Source of the DNA: Parcubacteria group bacterium Athens0416_74
Lineage (GTDB): Bacteria > Patescibacteriota > Minisyncoccia > Phycocordibacterales > UBA2100
Length of the DNA: 9,531 nucleotides
Reading direction: 5' to 3'
NCBI GenBank assembly: GCA_007375785.1
Contig: VMEY01000031.1
Span: forward strand, 1-9,531
A program made the position numbers and the translations under genes. Below are positions 1 to 6,854 of the stretch, piece after piece (the stretch's first letter is position 1; each line of letters starts with the position of its first letter). The notes beneath the pieces were generated by a model. The model had not been told where the DNA came from. It saw only the letters and a program-made list of their open reading frames with translations, and made no database searches.

Positions 1-2067
1 CATCTCTTGCTTCACGCTTGGCACGATGACGTCGGAGATAGACCACGTGATACCCGCATGCGTCGCATAGCGGAATCCGAATGCCTTTATCTTGTCGAGA
101 ATCGCCGGGATACCGTCGAGCGAGTAGTGCGTGACGAGATTGTGCACGAGTGCGCTCATGCGCTTGTTGGTGATTTCTTCGTTGATGTACGGGAAGTCAT
201 TGGGCAAGACCGAGTTGAAGAGGAGGCGTCCGACAGTAGTCTCGAAGACTTTGCCTTCATACTGTGCGTACTTTTTGTTTTCGCTCGGAAGCACCATGAT
301 TTTCGCGCGCAAATCGATTGCGCCGAAGTCGAATGCGGTGATCGCGGCGTTGGTGGTCGGGAATGATTTCTTCTCTCCCTTGAGACCATCGATAGACTTG
401 GTCATCCAGTAGCAGCCGAGCACGATGTCGAGAAGCTTCGATGCCACGACGACGTCGCCGGAGCCCGGCTTGAGGACGTTCTTGTTGGCCGACATGATCT
501 CTCGCGCTTCCATCTGAGCCGCCTCTGAGAGCGGTACGTGCACTGCCATCGCGTCGCCGTCGAAGTCTGCGTTGTATGCAGGGCAGACGAGCGGGTGTAC
601 CTGGATTGCATTGCCTTCGATGAGGACCGGGCGGAATGCCTGCATCGACTGGCGGTGCAGTGTCGGTGCGCGGTTGAGAAGGACGTATTTGTCCTGTATC
701 GCCTCTTCGAGAATTGGCCACACTTCCGGTGCCTCGTCTTCAATGAGGCGTCCTGCACCGCGGATGTTGTATGCAAGTTCGCGAGCGAGAAGCCCCTGAA
801 TGACGAATGGGCGGAAGAGCTCGAGCACCATGTGCTTTGGAAGACCGCACTCATCGAGCGCAAGGTCAGGGCCGACGACGATGACGGAGCGGCCCGAGTA
901 GTCGACGCGCTTACCGAGGAGGTTCTGACGGAGGTACCCGTGCTTACCCTTGAGGTAATCGGCGAGCGACTTGAGCGCACGGCGACGGCCTCCGAGGATA
1001 CCGAGCACGCCCGCACCGCGACGCATGCTGTTGTCGAGGAGTGCATCTACCGCTTCTTGGAGAATGCGCTTTTCGTTGCGGAGGATGACTTCCGGAGCGT
1101 GAATCGCGAGCAAGCGCTTGAGGCGATTGTTGCGGTTGATGACGCGGCGGTAGAGGTCGTTGAGGTCCGACGATGCATGACGGCCGCCTTCAAGTGCGAC
1201 CATCGGGCGGAGTGCCGGTGGGACGACGGGAAGACGGGTGAGGAACATCCACTCAGGGCGCACTTCTGCGCGCTTGAGCGCTTCGGAGAGTGCGAGGCGC
1301 TTTCGGAGCTTGTCCCTATCGGCTGCGCCGGAATTTTCGTATTCCTCGCGCACCTTCTTGATGAACGTATCGAGGTTGATGGATTTGAGAATCTGGTAGA
1401 GCGCTTCAGCACCGATAGCGGCACGGAACATCGCTCCGTACTTCACCGCAAAGAGGTGGTACGACGCTTCGTCGAAGACGACGCCCTCGCGAATCGATTC
1501 GATTTCTTTCTTCGCTTTCGTCGCCTTTTCTTTGATGTCGGTCTTTGCTTCGGGAGTCGGTGCGAGCTTCACTTTCTGCTGGAACTCCGCTTCGAGGTCT
1601 TTGAGAAGACGTGCGCGTTCTTCATCGTTGACCGAGGTCACGATGTATCCCGCGAAGTACACCACCTTCTCGACTTCAGCGGCGCTGAGGCCGAGCATGA
1701 GCGCGATGCGCGACGGGATGCCGCGGAGGAACCAGATGTGTGCGACCGGTGTCGCGAGGTCGATGTGGCCCATGCGCTCACGGCGCACGATGGCACGGGT
1801 GATTTCCACACCGCACTTTTCACAGACGATTCCTCGGAATCGGATACCGCGGTATTTGCCGCAGTAACATTCGTAATCCTTTTCAGGGCCGAATACGCGC
1901 TCGTCGAAAAGACCGTTCTTCTCGGGGCGCTGGGTGCGGTAGTTGATGGTCTCGGGCTTTGTTATCTCGCCGTACGACCATTCCATCATCCTGTCAGGAG
2001 AAGCAAGTCGCATCGCGACGGCTTCGAAATCCTGCGGAATCATGTCCTTTTTCTTTTGGAGTGACAT
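1..2067 (-). CDS. rpoC: RNA polymerase subunit beta' (N-terminal 689 residues, cut by window start)
   Basis: RpoC forms the active-site cleft of RNA polymerase with RpoB, in the cytoplasm on the nucleoid. I read the minus frame from the ATG at 2067 to base 1: 689 codons with no stop, so the gene runs off the left edge. Family landmarks appear in order: the N-terminal zinc site (C67, C69, C82, C85, pattern CxC...CxxC); the clamp helices and lid with the RNRLKRLL and RRGAGVLG stretches; the GKRVDYSGRSVIVVGP motif; and the catalytic NADFDGD at residues 499-505 (bases 553-573), whose three Asp residues bind the catalytic Mg2+. No residue of these motifs is missing. The start lies 24 bases after the rpoB stop, so the two are surely one operon. 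No clear Shine-Dalgarno precedes the ATG; the stretch is A-rich. Identity is certain; the C-terminal half is outside the window. Confidence 0.97.
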   Translation of the reverse strand, partial: MSLQKKKDMIPQDFEAVAMRLASPDRMMEWSYGEITKPETINYRTQRPEKNGLFDERVFGPEKDYECYCGKYRGIRFRGIVCEKCGVEITRAIVRRERMGHIDLATPVAHIWFLRGIPSRIALMLGLSAAEVEKVVYFAGYIVTSVNDEERARLLKDLEAEFQQKVKLAPTPEAKTDIKEKATKAKKEIESIREGVVFDEASYHLFAVKYGAMFRAAIGAEALYQILKSINLDTFIKKVREEYENSGAADRDKLRKRLALSEALKRAEVRPEWMFLTRLPVVPPALRPMVALEGGRHASSDLNDLYRRVINRNNRLKRLLAIHAPEVILRNEKRILQEAVDALLDNSMRRGAGVLGILGGRRRALKSLADYLKGKHGYLRQNLLGKRVDYSGRSVIVVGPDLALDECGLPKHMVLELFRPFVIQGLLARELAYNIRGAGRLIEDEAPEVWPILEEAIQDKYVLLNRAPTLHRQSMQAFRPVLIEGNAIQVHPLVCPAYNADFDGDAMAVHVPLSEAAQMEAREIMSANKNVLKPGSGDVVVASKLLDIVLGCYWMTKSIDGLKGEKKSFPTTNAAITAFDFGAIDLRAKIMVLPSENKKYAQYEGKVFETTVGRLLFNSVLPNDFPYINEEITNKRMSALVHNLVTHYSLDGIPAILDKIKAFGFRYATHAGITWSISDVIVPSVKQEM

Positions 2068-2091
2068 ATAGATTTTTTATGTTCGTGGCGA

Positions 2092-2331
2092 TTAAAGCTC
2101 CGGAGCGTGTTCGAGGAACTCGATATCGATTCCAAGACCTCTCAAGTGTCTGACCAGGACATTGAATGTTGCCGGTGTGTTTGTCTCCTCGATGCGCTTG
2201 CCGGACACGATTGCGTCGAACGCGGCAGAACGGCCCAGGATGTCGTCGGATTTGATGGTGAGAATTTCTCGGAGCGAGTATGCGGCTCCGTATCCGAGGA
2301 ATGCCCACACTTCCATTTCTCCCGCTTGCCG
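2092..2331 (-). pseudogene. rpoB: rpoB C-terminal segment in a shifted frame
   Basis: This frame reads RQAGEMEVWAFLGYGAAYS, then LREILTIKSDDILGR, then FNVLVRHLRGLGIDIEFLEH and a stop at 2092. That is the conserved end of RpoB: the (F)GEMEVWAL-AYGAAYTLQE-LTIKSDD region that anchors to beta', plus the final FNVL-LGL-IE stretch. It has no start codon suited to independent translation; the ATG at 2316 encodes the Met of EMEVW. It is one register away from the upstream rpoB frame, so the full protein cannot be made by ordinary reading. rpoC follows 24 bases after its stop, as expected for an intact rpoBC operon. I infer it is the true end of rpoB separated by a deletion, not a separate gene. Confidence 0.9.
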
Positions 2332-5102
2332 CTTGGGTCGACGCCCGCTTTCACGAGCTCGTCGCGGATCTCCTGCTCTGTAGCGCCGGCGAAGCTCGGG
2401 ACGATAGCCTGGTAGCCTAGCATTTCAGCCGCGAGGCCGAGGTGGAGCTCAAGAATCTGTCCGAGGTTCATACGTGATGGCACGCCGAGCGGTGTGAGGA
2501 TGATGTCTACCGGGTTACCTTCGGCATCAAACGGCATGTCTTCCTCAGGAAGAATGCGGGAGATGACACCCTTGTTACCGTGGCGTCCCGCGAGCTTGTC
2601 GCCCACTGAAATCGTGCGGAGCTGCGCGACTTCGATGTGTACGCGCTTGATGACGCCGCTCTCAAGCTGGTCGCCTGTCTCGCGCGAGAATACTTTCACG
2701 CCGATGACGCGACCGCGCTTCCCGCCTTCCATGCGCAGTGATGTATCTTTCACATCCTTGGCTTTCTCGCCGAAGATTGCATGGAGGAGTCGCTCTTCAG
2801 GTGTGAGCTGTGTCTCGCCCTTTGGGGTCACTTTACCGACGAGGATGTCACCGGGACGGACCTCGGCACCGATGCGGACTACGCCGTCTTCATCGAGGTT
2901 GCGGAGTTTGAATTCTGAAACGTTGGGGATGTCGTGTGTCGTGACTTCGGGACCGAGCTTTGTGTCGCGCACGACGCAGACAAATTCTTCCTGGTGGATT
3001 GAGGTGAGGCGCGCTTCTTTGGCGAGCTTCTCCGAGATGACGATGGCGTCTTCGAAGTTGGCGCCAAACCATGGGAGGAATGCGACGCGGACGTTCTGGC
3101 CGACCGCGAGCTGACCGCCGACAGATGTCGAAGTGTCGGCAAGGATAGCGCCTTTCTTCACATGGTCACCGACATTCACGAGCGGACGCTGGTGGAATGT
3201 AGTGAAGCCGTTGGTGCGAGAGAAGTTGACGAGGCTGTATTCCTTGGTCTTACCCTCGCCCTTTACCTTGATTACCTGCGCATCTGCGTAGGTCACCTCC
3301 CCTGCCTCTTCGGCAACGATGAGGCGTCCTGAGTCGCGCGCTGCGGCACTCTCGACACCGGTACCGACAAGCGGCGCCTCCGGGACGACGAGCGGCACAG
3401 CCTGCTTCATCATGTTTGAACCCATGAGTGCGCGGTTTGCGTCGTCGTTTTCGACGAATGGAATCATCGCTGTTGCGACGGAGAACGGCTGGTTGGTAGC
3501 GACTTCGATGAAGTCGACATCGGCGCGTTCAACGAGCGCCGGCTCTCCGCCCTTGCGGACTTCCACGAGGCTCGGCGTGATTTTTCCCGAATCGTCGCGC
3601 GCTGTCGCCGCATGCGCGATAGCATACTGCTCTTCTTCGAGCGCGTTGAGGTATTTTATTTCTTTCGTTATTTCTCCTTTCTCGACTTTCGCGTACGGAG
3701 TTTCGATGATGCCGAACTCGTTGGGACGAGCGTAGAGCGACATGTGCAAGACGAGACCGATGTTCTTACCTTCCGGTGTGTGAATCGGGCAGACACGACC
3801 GTAGTGCGATGAGTGCACGTCGCGCACCTCAAGGCCTGCGCGCTCCGATGTGAGACCGCCGCGACCGAGTGTCGAGAGTGTGCGGAGGTGCTCGATTTCA
3901 TCGAGAGTGTTGTACTGCTGCATGAGCTGTGAGAGCTGGTCGGTGGTGAAGAATTCGCGGATTGCGGCCTGGAATGGGCGCGGATTGACGAACTGCACCG
4001 GTGTGACCGTCTCCGGGTCCACCATGGCCATACGGTCCTGGATGTTGCGCTTCATGCGCGAGAGACCGACGCGCATGCGCTGCTCGAGGAGCTCGCCCGC
4101 AAAGCGAACGCGGCGGAATCCGAGGTGGTCGATGTCGTCCGGTTCTGCATGCGGATTCACGTTGCTCTCTGCGATGTGCGTCACAATGCGGATGACGTCT
4201 TCGAGCGTGAGGGTCGAATTGGTGAGGTCGGCCTCTTTGGTCGAAAGACCGAAGCGGCGGTTGAAGTGGAAACGACCGACGCGTGAGAAGTCGTAGCGGT
4301 CGGACGAAAGAATACTCTCCACATGATCGCGAGCAGTGTCTGCGGTCGCGATATCACCATCGCGGAGTCGGCGGTAGATTTCGACAAACGATTCTTCCTG
4401 CGTCTTCGCGTGGTCGGCAGCGAGAGATGCAACGATAGCATCGCGCGCAGCTGGATTGCCCTCAAAGCGCTTGAGTATCGAGGCGTCGTCGGTAAGACCA
4501 AGTACGCGGAGCAGAGAGGTCACCGAGAAGCGGCGCTTGCGGTCTATCTTTACATAGAGACCACCGTCCGGGTCGGACTCGATTTCTATCCAGACGCCAC
4601 GCGCCGGGATTATTTTTGCAGCATAGTAATCCTTCCCCTTATAAGGAATGGATTCGAAAAATACGCCGTATGAGCGCGCAAGCTGCGGGACCACGATGCG
4701 CTCGACACCGTTGATGATGAACGTGCCGTGAGCGGTCATCCATGGGAAATCCGCAAGGAATATCTCCTGCTCCTTCTCATCGCCCGTCGTCTTGTTTTTA
4801 AGCTTCACCACCATAGAGAGTGGTGCCTCGTAGGTCTTCATCGCGCGCTTCGCATACTGCTCATCCCAACGAAGGTCGCCAAAGGTAAACTTTACGAGTT
4901 TGAGCTCAAACTTTTTTCCCGAGTGATCGGAAATCGGAGAGAATTCCTTGAACACGCGCTCTGCGCCTCCTTCGACAAAGTCGGTGAACGACTTTATCTG
5001 GGATTCGACAAGCGACGGAAGCTTCACGAGAGGCTCGCGAAACTTTCCAAAAAACTTCTGCGGACGCACGTGAGCAGATGCCTTATGCGATGACTGAGCC
5101 AT
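2142..5102 (-). CDS. rpoB: RNA polymerase subunit beta, N-terminal 926 residues then out of frame
   Basis: RpoB is the second catalytic subunit of RNA polymerase. I start at the ATG at 5102, where family-like sequence begins (MAQSSHKASAHV, then the FGKFREPLVKLPSLVE helix); an in-frame ATG at 5162 would add 20 residues encoded by a palindromic repeat. Seen in order: the rifampicin-pocket region at residues 388-413; HYGRVCPIHTPEGKNIGL at about 433-450; WFGANFEDAIVIS at 678-690, including the conserved Glu-Asp pair; GDKLAGRHGNKG at 834-845, with the two active-site lysines K836 and K844; and GVPSRMNLGQILELHLG at 873-889. After S924-G925-K926 the frame no longer matches the family and stops at 2142. 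The expected C-terminus lies in another frame (2092-2331), and about 60 residues that should join the two are absent. Either the gene is broken in this genome or the assembly is wrong here. Confidence 0.93.
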   Translation of the reverse strand: MAQSSHKASAHVRPQKFFGKFREPLVKLPSLVESQIKSFTDFVEGGAERVFKEFSPISDHSGKKFELKLVKFTFGDLRWDEQYAKRAMKTYEAPLSMVVKLKNKTTGDEKEQEIFLADFPWMTAHGTFIINGVERIVVPQLARSYGVFFESIPYKGKDYYAAKIIPARGVWIEIESDPDGGLYVKIDRKRRFSVTSLLRVLGLTDDASILKRFEGNPAARDAIVASLAADHAKTQEESFVEIYRRLRDGDIATADTARDHVESILSSDRYDFSRVGRFHFNRRFGLSTKEADLTNSTLTLEDVIRIVTHIAESNVNPHAEPDDIDHLGFRRVRFAGELLEQRMRVGLSRMKRNIQDRMAMVDPETVTPVQFVNPRPFQAAIREFFTTDQLSQLMQQYNTLDEIEHLRTLSTLGRGGLTSERAGLEVRDVHSSHYGRVCPIHTPEGKNIGLVLHMSLYARPNEFGIIETPYAKVEKGEITKEIKYLNALEEEQYAIAHAATARDDSGKITPSLVEVRKGGEPALVERADVDFIEVATNQPFSVATAMIPFVENDDANRALMGSNMMKQAVPLVVPEAPLVGTGVESAAARDSGRLIVAEEAGEVTYADAQVIKVKGEGKTKEYSLVNFSRTNGFTTFHQRPLVNVGDHVKKGAILADTSTSVGGQLAVGQNVRVAFLPWFGANFEDAIVISEKLAKEARLTSIHQEEFVCVVRDTKLGPEVTTHDIPNVSEFKLRNLDEDGVVRIGAEVRPGDILVGKVTPKGETQLTPEERLLHAIFGEKAKDVKDTSLRMEGGKRGRVIGVKVFSRETGDQLESGVIKRVHIEVAQLRTISVGDKLAGRHGNKGVISRILPEEDMPFDAEGNPVDIILTPLGVPSRMNLGQILELHLGLAAEMLGYQAIVPSFAGATEQEIRDELVKAGVDPSGKREKWKCGHSSDTEPHTRSEKFSPSNPTTSWAVLPRSTQSCPASASRRQTHRQHSMSWSDT

Positions 5103-5121
5103 GTGGTGTTGGGGGCGTAGC

Positions 5122-5150
5122 TCCGCCTTCGCCAGCTGGCGAACGGCGGA
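5122..5150. repeat. Palindromic hairpin element (core CGCCAGCTGGCG), copy 1
   Basis: A perfect 16-bp palindrome at 5128-5143 (TTCGCCAGCTGGCGAA) is extended by TCCGCC/GGCGGA arms with one bulged base, giving a stem of about 14 pairs. It lies 20 bases before the chosen rpoB start, inside the leader. The same core occurs in the rpsP coding region at 7873-7888. Two copies of a 12-bp perfect palindrome core in 9.5 kb suggest a dispersed REP-like element; this is inference. Confidence 0.7.
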
Positions 5151-5158
5151 TCCTCGCC

Positions 5159-5233
5159 TCATGTGACTACATTATTAAATTTTTCTATGCAAAACCCGTG
5201 TCTTCCAACGGGACTTTTTTGCTCCACGCGCAT
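5159..5233 (-). CDS. Possible rpoB leader peptide, 24 aa
   Basis: A short reading frame starts at the ATG at 5233, within about 30 bases of the predicted rpoB transcription start, and encodes MRVEQKSPVGRHGFC followed by IEKFNNVVT. Its TGA overlaps the upstream in-frame rpoB ATG at 5162 as ATGA, the classic geometry of translational coupling. The frame runs through the attenuator-like hairpin at 5189-5222, so its translation could affect folding of the leader. There is no good Shine-Dalgarno, and a 24-codon frame can arise by chance. Confidence 0.25.
   Translation of the reverse strand: MRVEQKSPVGRHGFCIEKFNNVVT
5189..5222 (-). promoter_or_regulatory. Attenuator-like hairpin in the rpoB leader
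   Basis: On the minus strand GCAAAA...CCCGT pairs with ACGGGTTTTGC around an 8-base loop, with a 4-base bulge (AAGT) on the 5' side. The CCCGT/ACGGG stem is followed by TTTT, a weak intrinsic-terminator shape. On the plus strand the same stem is followed by six T residues, so it could also stop transcription from that side. Its place between the rpoB promoter and start codon suggests attenuation, by analogy with regulated rpoBC leaders elsewhere. Confidence 0.45.
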
Positions 5234-5268
5234 CCGTGACTCAATCGGCAGAGGGCAAAGGTCGGCAC

Positions 5269-5297
5269 AATATATATGAAGGGCTCGTGAGAGTCAA
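5269..5297 (-). promoter_or_regulatory. rpoB promoter (-35 TTGACT, 17 bp, -10 TATATT)
   Basis: Read on the minus strand, TTGACT (plus 5292-5297) and TATATT (plus 5269-5274) each match the sigma70 consensus at five of six bases, with the ideal 17-bp spacer. The predicted transcription start is near 5262, leaving a leader of about 160 bases before rpoB. It sits immediately after the terminator of the preceding small gene, so rpoBC begins a new transcription unit. Confidence 0.7.
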
Positions 5298-5318
5298 GAA
5301 ATATGGATTGGCGGGTGC

Positions 5319-5351
5319 AAAAAAGTGGCGGCTCGGGATTGCTCCCGAGCC
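5319..5351 (-). terminator. Intrinsic terminator of the 87-aa gene
   Basis: GGCTCGGG (5330-5337) pairs with CCCGAGCC (5344-5351) around a 6-base loop. On the minus strand the stem is followed after five bases by six T residues (plus A tract 5319-5324). It lies about 30 bases past the stop at 5382. Confidence 0.75.
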
Positions 5352-5381
5352 TTACCCATGTTGAGGGGTGTTGTGCGACGC

Positions 5382-5645
5382 TCAGTTCCGGGAGCAGAGG
5401 TGACGAACGCCCGCATAGTAGAATCCCGCGGGACCGTGACTGACCGAACGAAGCGAGAACGGCACCGGACGATCCAGATGGAAGCGCTCATCCGGACACG
5501 TGCCTGTTTCGAACGTACAACCGCAACGTCCGATATTGCCGGTGACTGCGCCCTTTACCTCTGCGGTGCAGACGAAGTGGGCGCGGGGCGCGCGTTCAGG
5601 ATTGCTCCGAGGAGTGCCCCTGCCGGATGAATAGTGGCTTAGCAT
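5382..5645 (-). CDS. Hypothetical protein, 87 aa, cysteine-containing
   Basis: I do not recognise this protein. The start is the ATG at 5645, not an upstream in-frame ATG at 5711, because AAGGAAGGAA lies 7 bases before it, one of the best ribosome binding sites in the window. A promoter lies at 5714-5743 and an intrinsic terminator at 5319-5351, so it is a complete one-gene unit between trmD and rpoB. The product (MLSHYSSGRGTPRSNPERAP at the start) is basic, has no hydrophobic segment and no signal peptide. Five cysteines (C26, C41, C43, C50, C84) with nearby histidines (H56, H70, H82) could form a metal site, CxC then six residues then C; this is speculation. Signals at both ends make a real gene likely even without a recognised family. 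Confidence 0.65.
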   Translation of the reverse strand: MLSHYSSGRGTPRSNPERAPRAHFVCTAEVKGAVTGNIGRCGCTFETGTCPDERFHLDRPVPFSLRSVSHGPAGFYYAGVRHLCSRN

Positions 5646-5713
5646 GACGTATTCCTTCCTTGTGCGTAAGCTCCACGATTCTTTGAAAAGAACGAACCGT
5701 TTGAGCTGCATGT

Positions 5714-5743
5714 ACTATGTCTCACCATCGACACCTATGTCAA
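5714..5743 (-). promoter_or_regulatory. Promoter of the 87-aa gene (-35 TTGACA, 18 bp, -10 CATAGT)
   Basis: A perfect TTGACA (plus 5738-5743) is followed after 18 bp by CATAGT (plus 5714-5719), four of six matches to the -10 consensus. It lies about 70 bases before the ATG at 5645 and just beyond the preceding terminator at 5757-5796. Confidence 0.55.
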
Positions 5744-5810
5744 CTTTGATATGTATAAAAAATAGCAGCGGGTCAACCGTAGTGGTCGCCCGCTGCAAAC
5801 TTTGGATCAT
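5715..5810 (-). CDS. Possible 31-aa mini-ORF running through a terminator
   Basis: An ATG at 5810 has GGAGGG five bases upstream and opens a 31-codon frame (MIQSLQRATTTVDPLLFF at the start) that passes through the intrinsic terminator at 5757-5796 and ends at 5715 within the next promoter. A good Shine-Dalgarno is the only positive evidence. It may be fortuitous, since the frame is short and the RNA should end inside it. Confidence 0.2.
   Translation of the reverse strand: MIQSLQRATTTVDPLLFFIHIKVDIGVDGET
5757..5796 (-). terminator. Intrinsic terminator of the 88-aa gene
   Basis: GCAGCGGG (5765-5772) pairs with CCCGCTGC (5789-5796); a smaller ACC/GGT pairing can form within the loop. On the minus strand the stem is followed by TA and six T residues (plus A tract 5757-5762). 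It is 43 bases past the stop at 5839. Confidence 0.8.
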
Positions 5811-5838
5811 GGTTCCCTCCCGTCTCCGTCCGCGCGAA

Positions 5839-6105
5839 TCAGCGTGCGGCGCTAAGGACAATCGTCCGAACGGGGCGTGCAGTCGCTGACGCAAACTGCG
5901 TCTCCGAAGCGCGTGCTGCCGAAGGGGTCGGCGTGTTCACGCGAACCACCTTGCCGTTGTAGACTTCGCATGGCACCGAGAGCCTCAAGCCTTCGAGCAT
6001 GCGAGGGTGGAAATCCGGTCCAGCTTGAACCACCATGGGATCGCCATGGCTCTTGATTTCATCGTCAGTTATCCCGACGCCGTGCGGATGCCAGATTGCG
6101 GGCAT
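5839..6105 (-). CDS. Hypothetical protein, 88 aa
   Basis: I do not recognise this protein. The ATG at 6105 is preceded at 7 bases by AGGAAGGAAG, nearly the same ribosome binding site as the 87-aa gene downstream. A sigma70-type promoter overlaps the end of trmD (6163-6190) and a strong terminator follows at 5757-5796, so it is a stand-alone unit. The protein begins MPAIWHPHGVGITDDEIKSH, is soluble with no membrane or signal segment, has a single Cys (C46) and ends in an Ala/Thr/Arg-rich tail. The first 55 residues look more structured than the rest. The shared architecture with its neighbour (promoter, AAGGAAGG site, small orphan, terminator) suggests both units arrived or evolved in a similar way; the two proteins do not visibly resemble each other. 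Confidence 0.62.
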   Translation of the reverse strand: MPAIWHPHGVGITDDEIKSHGDPMVVQAGPDFHPRMLEGLRLSVPCEVYNGKVVRVNTPTPSAARASETQFASATARPVRTIVLSAAR

Positions 6106-6162
6106 GACGAAACTTCCTTCCTCTATGATGACGCCACAAGTACGTCGTTCTTCCCTCCGGCG

Positions 6163-6190
6163 ACTATAACAGCTTTTTTTTATTTGGCAA
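6163..6190 (-). promoter_or_regulatory. Promoter of the 88-aa gene (-35 TTGCCA, 16 bp, -10 TATAGT)
   Basis: On the minus strand TTGCCA (plus 6185-6190) and TATAGT (plus 6163-6168) each match the consensus at five of six bases, with a 16-bp spacer containing an A8 run. The -35 lies in the last codons of trmD and the spacer covers the trmD stop. The predicted leader is about 50 bases. Confidence 0.6.
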
Positions 6191-6830
6191 GTCCACGCTT
6201 ACCTTTCTTCCACTCATCTATTTTCGCGTGATTGCCGCTTTTGAGAACTGCCGGCACTTTGTATTTCTTCCCTTTCCATTCAAGAACTTCCGGACGCGTG
6301 TACACTTCGGGACTCGATACGCGCGATGCCTCGAGCGACTCTGCTTTCCCGAGTACCCCGTGGACAAATCGCGAGATGGCATCAATCATAGTCGCCGCAG
6401 GCAACTCCCCGCCGGTGAGCACATACGGGCCGACCGTGACTTTCTTCGCTTTCAGTATTTTTTGCACGCGCGCGTCGATACCTTCGTAATGTCCGCAGAT
6501 AAAGACGATATCTTTCTTCTTTGAGAGCTTCTGCGCCATCGGCTCGTCGAACTGCGCACCGTCGGTGGCGAAGAAGATTATCTGCACCCCCTTCTTTTTT
6601 CCTACCGCTTTTTCGACTGCCCGAAGCATGCCGTCGGGCTCAAGCACCATGCCGGGGCCGCCGCCATAGGGCCTCCGGTCCACGCGACCATATTTATCTC
6701 GCGTAAAATCCTTGGGATCATAGAAAGAAACCTTGATGGTCTTTTTTTCCTGTGCCTTACCGAGTATCGAATCCTTGAGATACGGCTCGATAGAGCCCGG
6801 GAAAAGCGTCACGATGTGGAAATGAATCAT
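6180..6830 (-). CDS. trmD: tRNA (guanine-N1)-methyltransferase TrmD
   Basis: TrmD methylates N1 of G37 next to the anticodon using S-adenosylmethionine, preventing frameshifts. At 216 aa it is slightly shorter than the usual 230-260. Seen: the start MIHFHIVTLFP; PYGGGPGMVLEP at 55-66; CGHYEGIDARV at 112-122; the SPOUT-knot segment VGPYVLTGGELPAATMIDA at 133-151; R154, matching the substrate-binding Arg of characterised enzymes; YTRPEVLEWKGKKYKVP at 177-193; and SGNHAKIDEW at 198-207. The loop after R154 is shorter than usual, and the position of the catalytic Asp169 of E. coli and H. influenzae (in EDSF) is S169 in ungapped register. The gene belongs to the rpsP-KH-trmD cluster, but rimM is absent and a plus-strand gene intervenes. 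No clear Shine-Dalgarno precedes the ATG. Confidence 0.95.
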   Translation of the reverse strand: MIHFHIVTLFPGSIEPYLKDSILGKAQEKKTIKVSFYDPKDFTRDKYGRVDRRPYGGGPGMVLEPDGMLRAVEKAVGKKKGVQIIFFATDGAQFDEPMAQKLSKKKDIVFICGHYEGIDARVQKILKAKKVTVGPYVLTGGELPAATMIDAISRFVHGVLGKAESLEASRVSSPEVYTRPEVLEWKGKKYKVPAVLKSGNHAKIDEWKKGKRGLAK

Positions 6831-6854
6831 ACTCGGTTAGTAGAATGTGCCTTT

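Noticed and set aside
538..2064. Open plus-strand frame of 508 codons opposite rpoC
   Set aside because: It is exactly antisense to the conserved rpoC frame; its His/Asp/Glu/Arg/Val-rich product is typical of the reverse complement of a GC-biased gene.
2313..2335. Programmed -1 frameshift joining the two rpoB frames
   Set aside because: No slippery heptamer is present at GAGAAATGG, and slippage would not supply the ~60 missing residues.
2494..3114. Open plus-strand frame opposite rpoB (206 codons) and similar shorter ones up to 5093
   Set aside because: Antisense to a clearly coding region, Ser/Arg/Thr-rich composition, no start signals and no recognisable domain.
5325..5630. Plus-strand frame of 101 codons
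   Set aside because: Antisense to the 87-aa gene, which has promoter, ribosome binding site and terminator; the plus frame starts in the terminator stem region and has none.
5382..5711. Longer start (ATG at 5711) for the 87-aa gene
   Set aside because: The ATG at 5645 has a strong Shine-Dalgarno at 7 bases; the ATG at 5711 lies only a few bases after the -10 hexamer and has none.
6228..6706. Plus-strand frames opposite trmD
   Set aside because: Antisense to conserved TrmD motifs, no start signals.
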